Assembly (NCBI RefSeq): GCF_000238795.1
Contig: NZ_AFNK01000003.1
Location: 1 to 64,000 of the forward strand
Origin: Haemophilus sputorum CCUG 13788
Lineage (GTDB): Bacteria; Pseudomonadota; Gammaproteobacteria; Enterobacterales; Pasteurellaceae
Direction: 5' to 3'
DNA: 64,000 nt
Shown here: positions 17,653 to 25,394 of the stretch, piece by piece
Layout of the letters: the number at the start of each line of letters is the position of its first letter
Position numbering within the stretch: the stretch's first letter is position 1
Made by a program: the position numbers and the translations under genes
The notes under the pieces: generated by a model
Database searches by the model: none
Told to the model about the DNA's origin: nothing
The model's input: only the letters and a program-made list of their open reading frames with translations

Positions 17653-18546
17653 ATGGCACTAAAAGCTTACTCTACGCCAAGTTACTGGCAACGTGTAAAA
17701 ATTGCCTTACATTATCTTTTACCACAGTTAGCGATTACGCGTGCTGCGGGTTGGTTAGCTGAGCGTCGTTGGGGTTCAGTAACACATTTCATTATTAAAG
17801 CCTTTGCTAAACAATATCAAGTTAACTTGGCTGAGGCAGAAAAATCTTCACCAAGCGATTATGCTACCTTTAACGAATTTTTTATTCGTCCATTAAAAGC
17901 TGGTGCGCGCCCGATAGAAGCTGCACCTGATTACTTGTGTTTACCGGCAGATGGACGAGTGAGTGAATCAGGCAAAATTGATGCTAACCGTTTGATTCAA
18001 GCGAAAGGGCATTTCTTCACGCTAGAAACCTTGTTAGCTGAAGATACTGAAATGGCAGCAAAATTCCAAGATGGCGACTTTATTACGACTTATTTATCGC
18101 CAAGTGATTATCATCGTGTGCATATGCCATGCGATGCAACTTTACGTAAAATGGTGTATGTTCCGGGCGAATTATTTTCGGTAAACCCATTCTTAGCTGA
18201 GCATGTGCCTAATTTATTTGCGCGCAATGAGCGTTTAATTTGTGAATTTGAGACTGAATTTGGTCCAATGGTGCAAATTCTAGTTGGCGCAACAGTTACC
18301 GCAAGTATGAGCACTGTTTGGGCGGGAGTGGTTAACCCACCGCGTCCAGATGAAGTGGTTGAATATCACTATAACACTGAAGGCGAAGGCGTTATTCGTT
18401 TGAAAAAAGGCGAAGAAATGGGCGCATTCCGATTAGGTTCAACGGTGATTAACCTCTTCCCGAAAGGCGCTGTTGTGCTAGAGCTTTACTTACAAGCGGG
18501 CGAAAAAACTCGAATGGGTGAAAAATTAGGACGCTTATTAAAATAA
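17653..18546 (+). CDS. psd: Phosphatidylserine decarboxylase proenzyme
   Basis: Membrane-associated enzyme that turns phosphatidylserine into phosphatidylethanolamine. The 297-aa proenzyme self-cleaves at Gly262-Ser263 in the LGST motif to make the pyruvoyl cofactor. Other family features are present: NEFFIRPLK (residues 75-83), LPADGRVSE (97-105) with the catalytic Asp, and HRVHMPCDA (155-163) with the catalytic His. AAGGAAA precedes the ATG. The gene is monocistronic, with a terminator on each side. Confidence 0.97.
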   Translation: MALKAYSTPSYWQRVKIALHYLLPQLAITRAAGWLAERRWGSVTHFIIKAFAKQYQVNLAEAEKSSPSDYATFNEFFIRPLKAGARPIEAAPDYLCLPADGRVSESGKIDANRLIQAKGHFFTLETLLAEDTEMAAKFQDGDFITTYLSPSDYHRVHMPCDATLRKMVYVPGELFSVNPFLAEHVPNLFARNERLICEFETEFGPMVQILVGATVTASMSTVWAGVVNPPRPDEVVEYHYNTEGEGVIRLKKGEEMGAFRLGSTVINLFPKGAVVLELYLQAGEKTRMGEKLGRLLK

Positions 18547-18558
18547 CCACTTAACAAG

Positions 18559-18593
18559 AAATCGCATTTAGTTATTCTAAATGCGATTTTTTT
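18559..18593. terminator. Bidirectional terminator between psd and the esterase gene
   Basis: AAATCGCATTTAG/CTAAATGCGATTT perfect stem with 5-nt loop and a T run on the plus side; it also lies right behind the convergent esterase stop. Confidence 0.85.
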
Positions 18594-19440
18594 ATCTTTG
18601 AATTTGCTGCATTGTTGCGGCAATCGCTTCAGGAATTACTGCGCCATGATTTTTTCCTGTAATGAGCTGGAAGGTAGTTGGTACACCTTGTTGCTGTAAT
18701 TCAGTAGCGAGCTGTTCTGCATTCATCCATGCCATTTTTTGTCGCTGTTGAATTTTTTCAAGCTGGGCTGGCGTCATCTCTGGATCACGTTCTGGGAATT
18801 TTTCAAATTCGCCTAGGCTAACCCAAACCGATTTAGGTGGTAAGGATACCCACGGTTTTTCTCTTTTCAAAAACTCACCATGGCCCCACCATAATGATGG
18901 GCTGGCGATGCTGTAATAATCAAATAATGTCGGTTGATGAAATAGCACATATAAGCCAAATAAACCACCAAATGAATGCCCAAAGAAATATTCTGGTGTG
19001 GTTTTACCATAATGTTCAACAACATAAGGTTTAACTTGATTTGCAAAAAATCGCAAAAAATCGACCGCTTGCCCGCCTTGTTTAAACGCTTCTCCCGTTG
19101 CTGGAAATGTGTAATCTCGAGTGCGTTGCTCAATAGCATAGGCTTTATCTGAAACATAGCCCACCCCAATAATTAAGGGTAACGGCAAATTCGGATCAAC
19201 AGCATTTACGGCTAATGGAAACTGCGCGTTACCATCGAGTACATAAAGTGTGGCATGCGCTGGTTTTTTAGGTTCTGCAATAAACAAGCGATATGCTTTA
19301 CCTTCAAAGTTTAGATCTTGTTGATGAAACTGATAATGAGCATTCATGGCGGGTTTGATGGTAGGAATTTGAAAATCGGGCGCGGCATGAGTGATTACCG
19401 GTGCCATAAGTAATGTTAAACAGAATAAAAAAATACGCAT
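18592..19440 (-). CDS. Periplasmic alpha/beta hydrolase, siderophore-esterase-like
   Basis: A 282-aa esterase D-family hydrolase with a signal peptide (cleavage after about residue 20). The nucleophile is Ser156 in GHSFGG and the catalytic His265 is in GKNHGAV. Its closest functional analogues are IroE and related esterases that cut catecholate siderophores. It lies directly downstream of a TonB-dependent receptor on the same strand, so hydrolysis of the imported iron-siderophore in the periplasm is the likely job. The substrate is unknown. An uptake word lies within the gene (19063-19071). Confidence 0.87.
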   Translation of the reverse strand: MRIFLFCLTLLMAPVITHAAPDFQIPTIKPAMNAHYQFHQQDLNFEGKAYRLFIAEPKKPAHATLYVLDGNAQFPLAVNAVDPNLPLPLIIGVGYVSDKAYAIEQRTRDYTFPATGEAFKQGGQAVDFLRFFANQVKPYVVEHYGKTTPEYFFGHSFGGLFGLYVLFHQPTLFDYYSIASPSLWWGHGEFLKREKPWVSLPPKSVWVSLGEFEKFPERDPEMTPAQLEKIQQRQKMAWMNAEQLATELQQQGVPTTFQLITGKNHGAVIPEAIAATMQQIQR

Positions 19441-19446
19441 ATTATG

Positions 19447-19474
19447 AGTCTGCAGTAGCGAACCACTGCAGACT
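19447..19474 (-). other. Stem-loop between receptor and esterase genes
   Basis: Perfect 10-bp inverted repeat AGTCTGCAGT/ACTGCAGACT with 8-nt loop. On the transcribed (minus) strand no U run follows, so it more likely stabilises the receptor mRNA or lowers esterase expression than ends transcription. Confidence 0.6.
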
Positions 19475-19495
19475 TTTCCTTATTTACAATTTAAC

Positions 19496-21577
19496 TTAGA
19501 AACTCAAATTCATATTTGCCCAGAAACGACGGCCATCTTCTACTGTCCAGCTACCGCCGTTAGTATCAACGCGGTCACCAATTTCGTTACCGATATTTAG
19601 CACAGCTAGGTTAAATGAAAGATGTTTATTCACTTGAATTGTTGAGCCTACATCAACCGTTGTGTAACCAGGGCGGGTGCGGTAAGCATTGCGATTATCG
19701 CCATTTCGAGGGTTTGCCCAAATTTGTTTACCTTTATAAGCAACACGCGTGTAAGCAGAGAAGGTTTCGTTTGGTGTCCAAGAAAGTTTCGCGCTAGCAC
19801 TATGTTTTGGCGTATTGTCTAGTGGTAAGCCTCTTAAACTCACGCCAGAAGCAGAAATATCTTCATCTGATTTACGTTTTGAATGTTGATAGGTATAAGC
19901 TAAATCCATCGCCCAACGTTCATTAAATGCAAGATGCGCACTCATTTCAGCCCCTTTAATGTTCGCACGACCTACGTTGCTGTATTGGTATAAACGAACA
20001 TTCGTGAGCGGATCAATTGTGCCTGAGTTGTGGCTTGTGAGTTTATTTTTGAAATCTGTGTTAAATAGCGTGAAGGTAGCATTCCAATCATCACGAGTAT
20101 AAACCAAGCTTAATTCTTCGTTCACACTTGTTTCAGGTTTTAGGTTTGGATTACCGTAAATAACGCCAGCGCCACGTTCAGTTGAAGTTACATAACCTTC
20201 GCTAATTTCACGAATACTTGGTGCGCGGAACGCTTTTGCTACGCCACCTTTTAGGCTGAAGTTATCATCAAGATGATAAATGAGGTAAGCGCGAGGGTTC
20301 CAATGTGAGCCAAATTTTTGGTGATGATCGAAGCGTGACCCTAATGTGAGTAAGACTTTATCTGAGAAGTTGATTTCATCTTCTAAGAAGAAGGCGTATT
20401 GTTTCACTTTATTCGTTGTGTGCTCATAAATTGGGCGGTAAGAAGTTTGTGTTTTACCTTTTACCGTTTGTGAACGTGTTGCGACACTTTTCACTGAATC
20501 ATCAGCTAATTTGGCATGTTGATGTTGCCCCCCAAATACAAAGAAATGGTTGGCAACTGGAAGCATAAATTTTGCATCAAATACGGTATTAGTAATTTCT
20601 GGTTGACGGCTATCCATCACGCCATTGATGATCGATTCACGTTTGGCTTTTTCTTGATAAACGCTTAATTCAGAGCGTATTACATCCCAATCAGCTTGAT
20701 GACTCAAAGACCAATGATTTCGTACTGCACGCGTTTTGCTTGGATTATTATTGACGGTGCTTTGTCCACGTGTGGTCGTTAATGCGATAGATTTCCCTGG
20801 GGTTTCATCTTTTTCTAAGAAATGACGACCGCCTTCTAAAATAAAGGTTTGTTTTTCAGTTGGGGTAAAGGTCAGTTTTGTGTTGATATTACGGTTTTTA
20901 TTTTTGTTAGATGCGCCAATTAAACTATCTTCCTGACGATAATTTCCGCCACCGTAAACTTGTAAACCAAGAACATTGTTGACAATAGGACCAGAAAGGA
21001 AGAAGTTTCCATGATAGCCATCACCAAACACTTTTCTGTCATGTAGCGTAAAGCCACTAGAAAGAGAGCCTGTCCACTCTTTGGTTGCATTTTTGGTAAT
21101 GATGTTGACTACACCACCCATTGCATCTGAGCCGTAGAGTGAAGACATTGGGCCACGCACCACTTCAATACGCTCAATTGCATTCACAGGAGGCATAAAA
21201 CCACCTTCAAAACCGCCATTACCATTTGGACGAGATTCACGGGTATTTTGGCGACGACCATCCACCATGATTAAGGTGTAATCTGCAGGTAAGCCACGAA
21301 TAGAGACATCGCTTCGGTTGGCATTACTACCACTGATATTTACTCCAGGCACATCTTGTAACGCGTCTTCTAAGCGATTAACCGGATGTTGTTTGAGTTG
21401 TTGCTGATTTACCACGCTAATACTGGCAGGCGCATCTTTAAACGCTTGTTCGTTACCGGCAGCAGTTACCACAATTTCATCTAAATGAGCTGTGGTATTT
21501 TCTTCCGCAAGGGTCGCGAATGGAAAGATAGAAAGTATTGTTAGGGTTAATTTTGAAAGTTTATATGAGTGGCTCAT
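19496..21577 (-). CDS. TonB-dependent siderophore receptor (FepA/CirA family)
   Basis: Outer-membrane receptor, 693 aa. The signal peptide covers residues 1-24, the TonB box is DEIVVTA (33-39), the plug includes DVSIRGLPADYTLIMVDGRR (about 88-107) and VVRGPMSSLYGSDAMGGVVN (about 138-157), and the barrel ends in NLSF. The plug matches catecholate siderophore receptors of the CirA/FepA/IroN group better than heme receptors: it lacks the heme-receptor FRAP and NPNL motifs in their usual form. A probable Fur box overlaps its promoter, and an esterase gene follows. Confidence 0.88.
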   Translation of the reverse strand: MSHSYKLSKLTLTILSIFPFATLAEENTTAHLDEIVVTAAGNEQAFKDAPASISVVNQQQLKQHPVNRLEDALQDVPGVNISGSNANRSDVSIRGLPADYTLIMVDGRRQNTRESRPNGNGGFEGGFMPPVNAIERIEVVRGPMSSLYGSDAMGGVVNIITKNATKEWTGSLSSGFTLHDRKVFGDGYHGNFFLSGPIVNNVLGLQVYGGGNYRQEDSLIGASNKNKNRNINTKLTFTPTEKQTFILEGGRHFLEKDETPGKSIALTTTRGQSTVNNNPSKTRAVRNHWSLSHQADWDVIRSELSVYQEKAKRESIINGVMDSRQPEITNTVFDAKFMLPVANHFFVFGGQHQHAKLADDSVKSVATRSQTVKGKTQTSYRPIYEHTTNKVKQYAFFLEDEINFSDKVLLTLGSRFDHHQKFGSHWNPRAYLIYHLDDNFSLKGGVAKAFRAPSIREISEGYVTSTERGAGVIYGNPNLKPETSVNEELSLVYTRDDWNATFTLFNTDFKNKLTSHNSGTIDPLTNVRLYQYSNVGRANIKGAEMSAHLAFNERWAMDLAYTYQHSKRKSDEDISASGVSLRGLPLDNTPKHSASAKLSWTPNETFSAYTRVAYKGKQIWANPRNGDNRNAYRTRPGYTTVDVGSTIQVNKHLSFNLAVLNIGNEIGDRVDTNGGSWTVEDGRRFWANMNLSF

Positions 21578-21586
21578 TAGATATCC

Positions 21587-21612
21587 TTATAATGATTGAG
21601 AACTATTTTTAT
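21587..21612 (-). promoter_or_regulatory. Probable Fur box of the siderophore receptor gene
   Basis: The region contains ATAATGAT (8 of 9 positions of a Fur half) overlapping TGAGAAC-T-ATTTTTA, a good 7-1-7 Fur motif. It ends a few bases before the AAGGAT ribosome site of the receptor gene, so binding would block the promoter or early elongation. Confidence 0.6.
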
Positions 21613-21800
21613 TATAATACGTCAAAATTTTTCTTAGGAATAGCGAAAGTTCAAGAATTTCAAAAAATTGAGTAAATTACTTAGTTTTAGTTAATTTTTT
21701 ATAACTAATTTATCTATTTACTTCCAAAGAATAATTGCTTGAGTGAAAAAATCTGCTATTTTGGCAAACTAAATCTATTTTTAATTACCAAGGACTTGCA

Positions 21801-24074
21801 ATGAAACTACAACAATTGATTAAAACGCACCAACTTGGACTCCTTTTTCAACAAGGGAAATTTGGCATCGAAAAGGAGAGTCAACGTATTGATGCCAACG
21901 GTAATATCGTGACTACTGCACACCCCGCTGTTTTTGGTAGTCGCACTTATCACCCTTATATCCAAACGGATTTTGCTGAAAGTCAGTTAGAACTCATTAC
22001 ACCACCGAATGAAAAACTTTCGGATACTTTGCGTTGGCTTTCAGCCATTCACGAGGTCACACTGCGTTCTTTACCTGAATCGGAATATATTTTTCCGCTG
22101 AGTATGCCAGCAGGTTTACCACCAGAAGATCAGATTCAAGAGGCACAATTAGAAAATAAATGGGACGTGGAATATCGTGAGCATTTGTCGAAAATTTATG
22201 GCAAATATAAACAGATGGTTAGCGGTATTCACTACAATTTTCAAATTTCTGATGAATTTGTGGAAAAGCTGTTCTCGCTTCAACAGACTTATTCTGATCC
22301 GATTGAGTTTCGTAATGCGCTTTATATGAAGTTAGCCAATAACTTCCTACGTTATCAGTGGATTTTAGTGTACTTGCTTGCCGCAACGCCAGAAGTGGAA
22401 TCGCAATATTTTGGGGAAAAATCACCGCTTGCAGCAGGGCAATTAGTGCGTAGTTTACGCTCTAGCCCTTATGGTTATGTCAATGCAGCGCATATCGTGA
22501 TTAACCACGATAGCCTCAAAGATTACGTTGAATCTCTAGAACATTTTGTAGCCAGTGGCGATTTATTGGCTGAAAAAGAGTTTTACTCTAACGTTCGTTT
22601 GCGTGGTGCGAAAAAAGCGCGTGAATTGCTAGAAAAAGGGGTGAAATATGCTGAATTTCGCTTATTTGATCTTAACCCATTTGCGCCTTATGGCATTACA
22701 CTAGAAGATGCGCAGTTTATCCATTATTTCCTCTTAACTATGCTTTGGTTAGAGGAAACAGGCGGACAACAAGCGGTTGAACAGGGCAAAGCATATTTAT
22801 ACCAAGTCGCTTTAGAAGATCCGCGAGCACCAACGGCATTACAAACAGAAGGTGAAGCCATCTTAAAAACAACGTTAGAGATGCTTGAACAAATCCAAGC
22901 GGGCAAAGAGATTGAAGCGATCGTAAAAGCAAAATTGGCGCAATTTGCAGATCCAAGTAAAACGATTAACGGACGCTTACGCCAAGCGATTGAAAAAGCA
23001 GGAAGCTATAAAGCACTGGGTGCGCAATTAGCACAACAATACAAAGCACAAGCGTTTGAACGTTTCTACGCCCTTTCAGCATTCGATAATATGGAGCTCT
23101 CAACTCAAGCATTGTTGTTTGATTTGATTCAAAAAGGGCTAAACGTTGAAATTTTGGATGAGAATGATCAATTCTTGGCAGTGAAATTTGGTGATCATTT
23201 GGAATATGTTAAAAACGGCAATATGACGAGCCACGATCAATATATTTCACCGCTGATTATGGAAAATAAAGTAGTCACTAAAAAAGTACTAGCCAAAGCG
23301 GGCTTTAATGTGCCAAAAAGCGTGGAATTTACCTCAGTGGAACAAGCAGTAGCGCATTATCCGTTGTTTGAAGGTAAGGCGGTTGTAATTAAACCAAAAT
23401 CTACCAACTACGGATTAGGGATTACTATTTTCCAACAAGGTTTAACGAATCGAGATGATTTCCGTCAGGCGATTGAAATTGCTTTCCGAGAAGATAAAGA
23501 AGTTATGGTGGAAGATTATTTAGTCGGTACAGAATATCGCTTCTTTGTATTAGGAGATGAAACGTTAGCAGTGTTGCTTCGTGTGCCAGCAAATGTGATT
23601 GGCGATGGCGTAAAAACGGTGCGCGAATTGGTTGATGCGAAGAATGCTGATCCATTGCGTGGCGATGGTTCTCGCTCACCACTTAAGAAAATTGCGTTAG
23701 GTGAGATAGAACAATTACAGCTAAAAGAGCAAGGGTTAACACCTGAAAGTGTGCCTGCAAGCGGTCAAATTGTGCAACTGCGAGCCAATTCTAACATTAG
23801 TACGGGTGGCGATTCGATTGATATGACCGACCAAATGCATGAAAGCTATAAAACGCTGGCGGTTGGTATTGCGCATGCAATGGGCGCGAAAGTGTGTGGT
23901 GTAGATTTAATTATTCCAGATCTTAGCCAACCTGCTCGCCCAAATTTAGATTCATGGGGCGTTATTGAAGCGAACTTCAACCCAATGATGATGATGCACA
24001 TTTTTCCATATCAAGGAAAATCACGTCGTTTAACGCAAAATGTGATTAAGATGTTATTTCCTGAACTACCTTAA
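21801..24074 (+). CDS. gshF: Bifunctional glutamate-cysteine ligase / glutathione synthetase
   Basis: A 757-aa fusion enzyme that makes glutathione in two ATP-dependent steps. The N-terminal part (about 1-470) is a gamma-glutamylcysteine ligase of the E. coli GshA type (GKFGIEKESQRID, residues 19-31). The C-terminal part (about 490-757) is an ATP-grasp domain (VVIKPKSTNYGLGI near 526-539; the final EANFNPMMMMHIFPY). This fusion is known in Pasteurella, Actinobacillus and streptococci. Three uptake words lie in the coding region (near 22427, 22769 and 23757). The gene is monocistronic and ends at an uptake-sequence hairpin. Confidence 0.96.
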   Translation: MKLQQLIKTHQLGLLFQQGKFGIEKESQRIDANGNIVTTAHPAVFGSRTYHPYIQTDFAESQLELITPPNEKLSDTLRWLSAIHEVTLRSLPESEYIFPLSMPAGLPPEDQIQEAQLENKWDVEYREHLSKIYGKYKQMVSGIHYNFQISDEFVEKLFSLQQTYSDPIEFRNALYMKLANNFLRYQWILVYLLAATPEVESQYFGEKSPLAAGQLVRSLRSSPYGYVNAAHIVINHDSLKDYVESLEHFVASGDLLAEKEFYSNVRLRGAKKARELLEKGVKYAEFRLFDLNPFAPYGITLEDAQFIHYFLLTMLWLEETGGQQAVEQGKAYLYQVALEDPRAPTALQTEGEAILKTTLEMLEQIQAGKEIEAIVKAKLAQFADPSKTINGRLRQAIEKAGSYKALGAQLAQQYKAQAFERFYALSAFDNMELSTQALLFDLIQKGLNVEILDENDQFLAVKFGDHLEYVKNGNMTSHDQYISPLIMENKVVTKKVLAKAGFNVPKSVEFTSVEQAVAHYPLFEGKAVVIKPKSTNYGLGITIFQQGLTNRDDFRQAIEIAFREDKEVMVEDYLVGTEYRFFVLGDETLAVLLRVPANVIGDGVKTVRELVDAKNADPLRGDGSRSPLKKIALGEIEQLQLKEQGLTPESVPASGQIVQLRANSNISTGGDSIDMTDQMHESYKTLAVGIAHAMGAKVCGVDLIIPDLSQPARPNLDSWGVIEANFNPMMMMHIFPYQGKSRRLTQNVIKMLFPELP

Positions 24075-24084
24075 TCTTTAACGG

Positions 24085-24131
24085 ACAAGCGGTCAGATTC
24101 TGCAAAACTTTTGCAAAATTTGACCGCTTGT
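24085..24131. terminator. Uptake-sequence hairpin behind gshF
   Basis: ACAAGCGGTC (24085-24094) pairs with GACCGCTTGT (24122-24131), and the inner TGCAAAA stretch extends the pairing. The IS begins at the very next base. Confidence 0.8.
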
Positions 24132-24176
24132 TGATCTGCACCCCAAAACCTGGACATCTAATTTGAGGTGCAGATT

Positions 24177-24551
24177 ATGTCCTACTCTTATCAATTTCGT
24201 TTGAAAATTATCAAACTCGTCACCGAACAGGATTATGGTATCCGTGAGGTGGCTAAACTTCATAAAATTTCCCACGCTCTCGTCATTTATTGGCTAAAAG
24301 CATTTCGGGAAAGGGGGCTTGATGGCGTAAAATCGCCTCATACAAACCTTCAAACACCGAAAATAGTGAAGCCAAAGATGAAAAAGAAAGACATTGAAAC
24401 TCCAGAAACTACAGACTTTTCACCTAAAGCGTTTAAAAAGTTACAACGAGAGCTCGCCTTGGCTCGAGCGGAGATTGCTTACCTAAAGGAGTTGGAGGTG
24501 CTCGACCGTCAAAAACAACGACAGAAAAAAGAAAAATCATTGAAAGATTGA
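24177..24551 (+). CDS. IS3-family transposase OrfA
   Basis: A 124-aa helix-turn-helix protein that binds the IS ends. Residues 5-50 form the HTH (FRLKIIKLV..YGIREVAKLHKIS..VIYWLKAF), and residues 78-105 form a leucine-zipper-like coil (LQRELALARAEIAYLKELEVL). The ATG at 24177 follows GAGG and is preferred over the GTG three codons upstream. A run of six A then G at 24525-24531 near the end is the likely -1 frameshift site for making the OrfAB transposase. Confidence 0.9.
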   Translation: MSYSYQFRLKIIKLVTEQDYGIREVAKLHKISHALVIYWLKAFRERGLDGVKSPHTNLQTPKIVKPKMKKKDIETPETTDFSPKAFKKLQRELALARAEIAYLKELEVLDRQKQRQKKEKSLKD

Positions 24552-25354
24552 AGCCAGACCACGCGTTAAATGATTTACTTCATGTGGCTAAAATGCCTCG
24601 CTCAAGCTTTTACTATAAAGAGATTAAGAGAAATTATCACGAGGTAAAAGAGGCTATCTTATCGCTGTATAAAAAGAACAGAAAGCGAGATGGTTATCGC
24701 CCCATGACGTTTAAATTACGCCAAATGGGTTTTAATTTGAATCATAAAACGGTGTTAAAGCTAATGAACGAGTTAGGTATTCATTCCATTTTACGCAAGA
24801 AAAGACATGGAAAACGTGGAAAAACATCGCATATTGCCCCGAATTTACTGAATCGTGATTTTACAGCAACAGCACTCAATCAAAAATGGGTAACGAATGT
24901 AACGGAATTTCATGTTGGGCAAGAAAAGCTTTATTTTTCACCGTTGATGGACTTGGCTAACCGAGAAATTATTGCCTATAACTTTGCGACACGCCCGAAG
25001 TTTTCATTGGTGAAAAAGATGTTAGAACAAGGACTTAGTCGAATTAAACCGATAGAATGCCCGATTATTCATAGCGACCAAGGCGTATTGTATGGCACGG
25101 CGGAATGGGTGAAAATGTTGGAGGGTAAAGCGGTTCAAAGTATGAGCCGCCGAGGAAATTGCTACGATAATGCGGTGATTGAAAGCTTTTTTGCAATATT
25201 AAAATCAGAGTGCTTTTACTCTCGGAATTATCATTCAATTGCTGAATTACAGGCTGAAATTGAAGAATATTTAGTGTATTACAACCAAAAACGAATTAAA
25301 CTTGGTTTAAAAGGATTGAGCCCAGTGCAATACCGAGCTCAATATTTAAGTTAA
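24548..25354 (+). CDS. IS3-family transposase OrfB, first catalytic Asp replaced by Asn
   Basis: The integrase-like catalytic part (268 codons from a TTG at 24548) is normally joined to OrfA by a -1 frameshift; its frame stays open upstream through the A6G site and reads KKEKIIERLKPDHALND. The HTH_21 region comes first, then the rve domain. The usual W-x-T-D-V/I-T motif reads WVTNVTEF: codon AAT at 24896-24898 gives Asn where the first catalytic Asp belongs. The second Asp (HSDQG) and the Glu (NAVIESFFAILKSE) are intact. The protein is full length but predicted to be unable to transpose. Confidence 0.88.
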   Translation: MKPDHALNDLLHVAKMPRSSFYYKEIKRNYHEVKEAILSLYKKNRKRDGYRPMTFKLRQMGFNLNHKTVLKLMNELGIHSILRKKRHGKRGKTSHIAPNLLNRDFTATALNQKWVTNVTEFHVGQEKLYFSPLMDLANREIIAYNFATRPKFSLVKKMLEQGLSRIKPIECPIIHSDQGVLYGTAEWVKMLEGKAVQSMSRRGNCYDNAVIESFFAILKSECFYSRNYHSIAELQAEIEEYLVYYNQKRIKLGLKGLSPVQYRAQYLS

Positions 25355-25394
25355 CTAACCTGTCCAACTTTTGGGGGGCAGATCACTTAGACGA

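Larger units (their letters stand above)
24132..25385 (+). mobile_element. IS3-family insertion sequence (IS150-like), 1254 bp
   Basis: The ends are imperfect inverted repeats: left TGATCTGCACCCCAAAAC..., right (complement) TGATCTGCCCCCCAAAAG..., 22 of 25 bases matching. Inside are orfA and orfB overlapping in the -1 frame, the standard IS3 layout. No target-site duplication is visible: TGT lies before the left end and CTT after the right end. The left end abuts the gshF hairpin, and the right end stops 9 bp from the stop codon of the next gene. The transposase lacks a catalytic Asp, so this copy is probably dead. Confidence 0.92.

Noticed and set aside
24132-25385. A target-site duplication around the IS
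   Set aside because: The bases flanking the ends (TGT and CTT) do not match, and shifting the ends by one or two bases does not produce a repeat.
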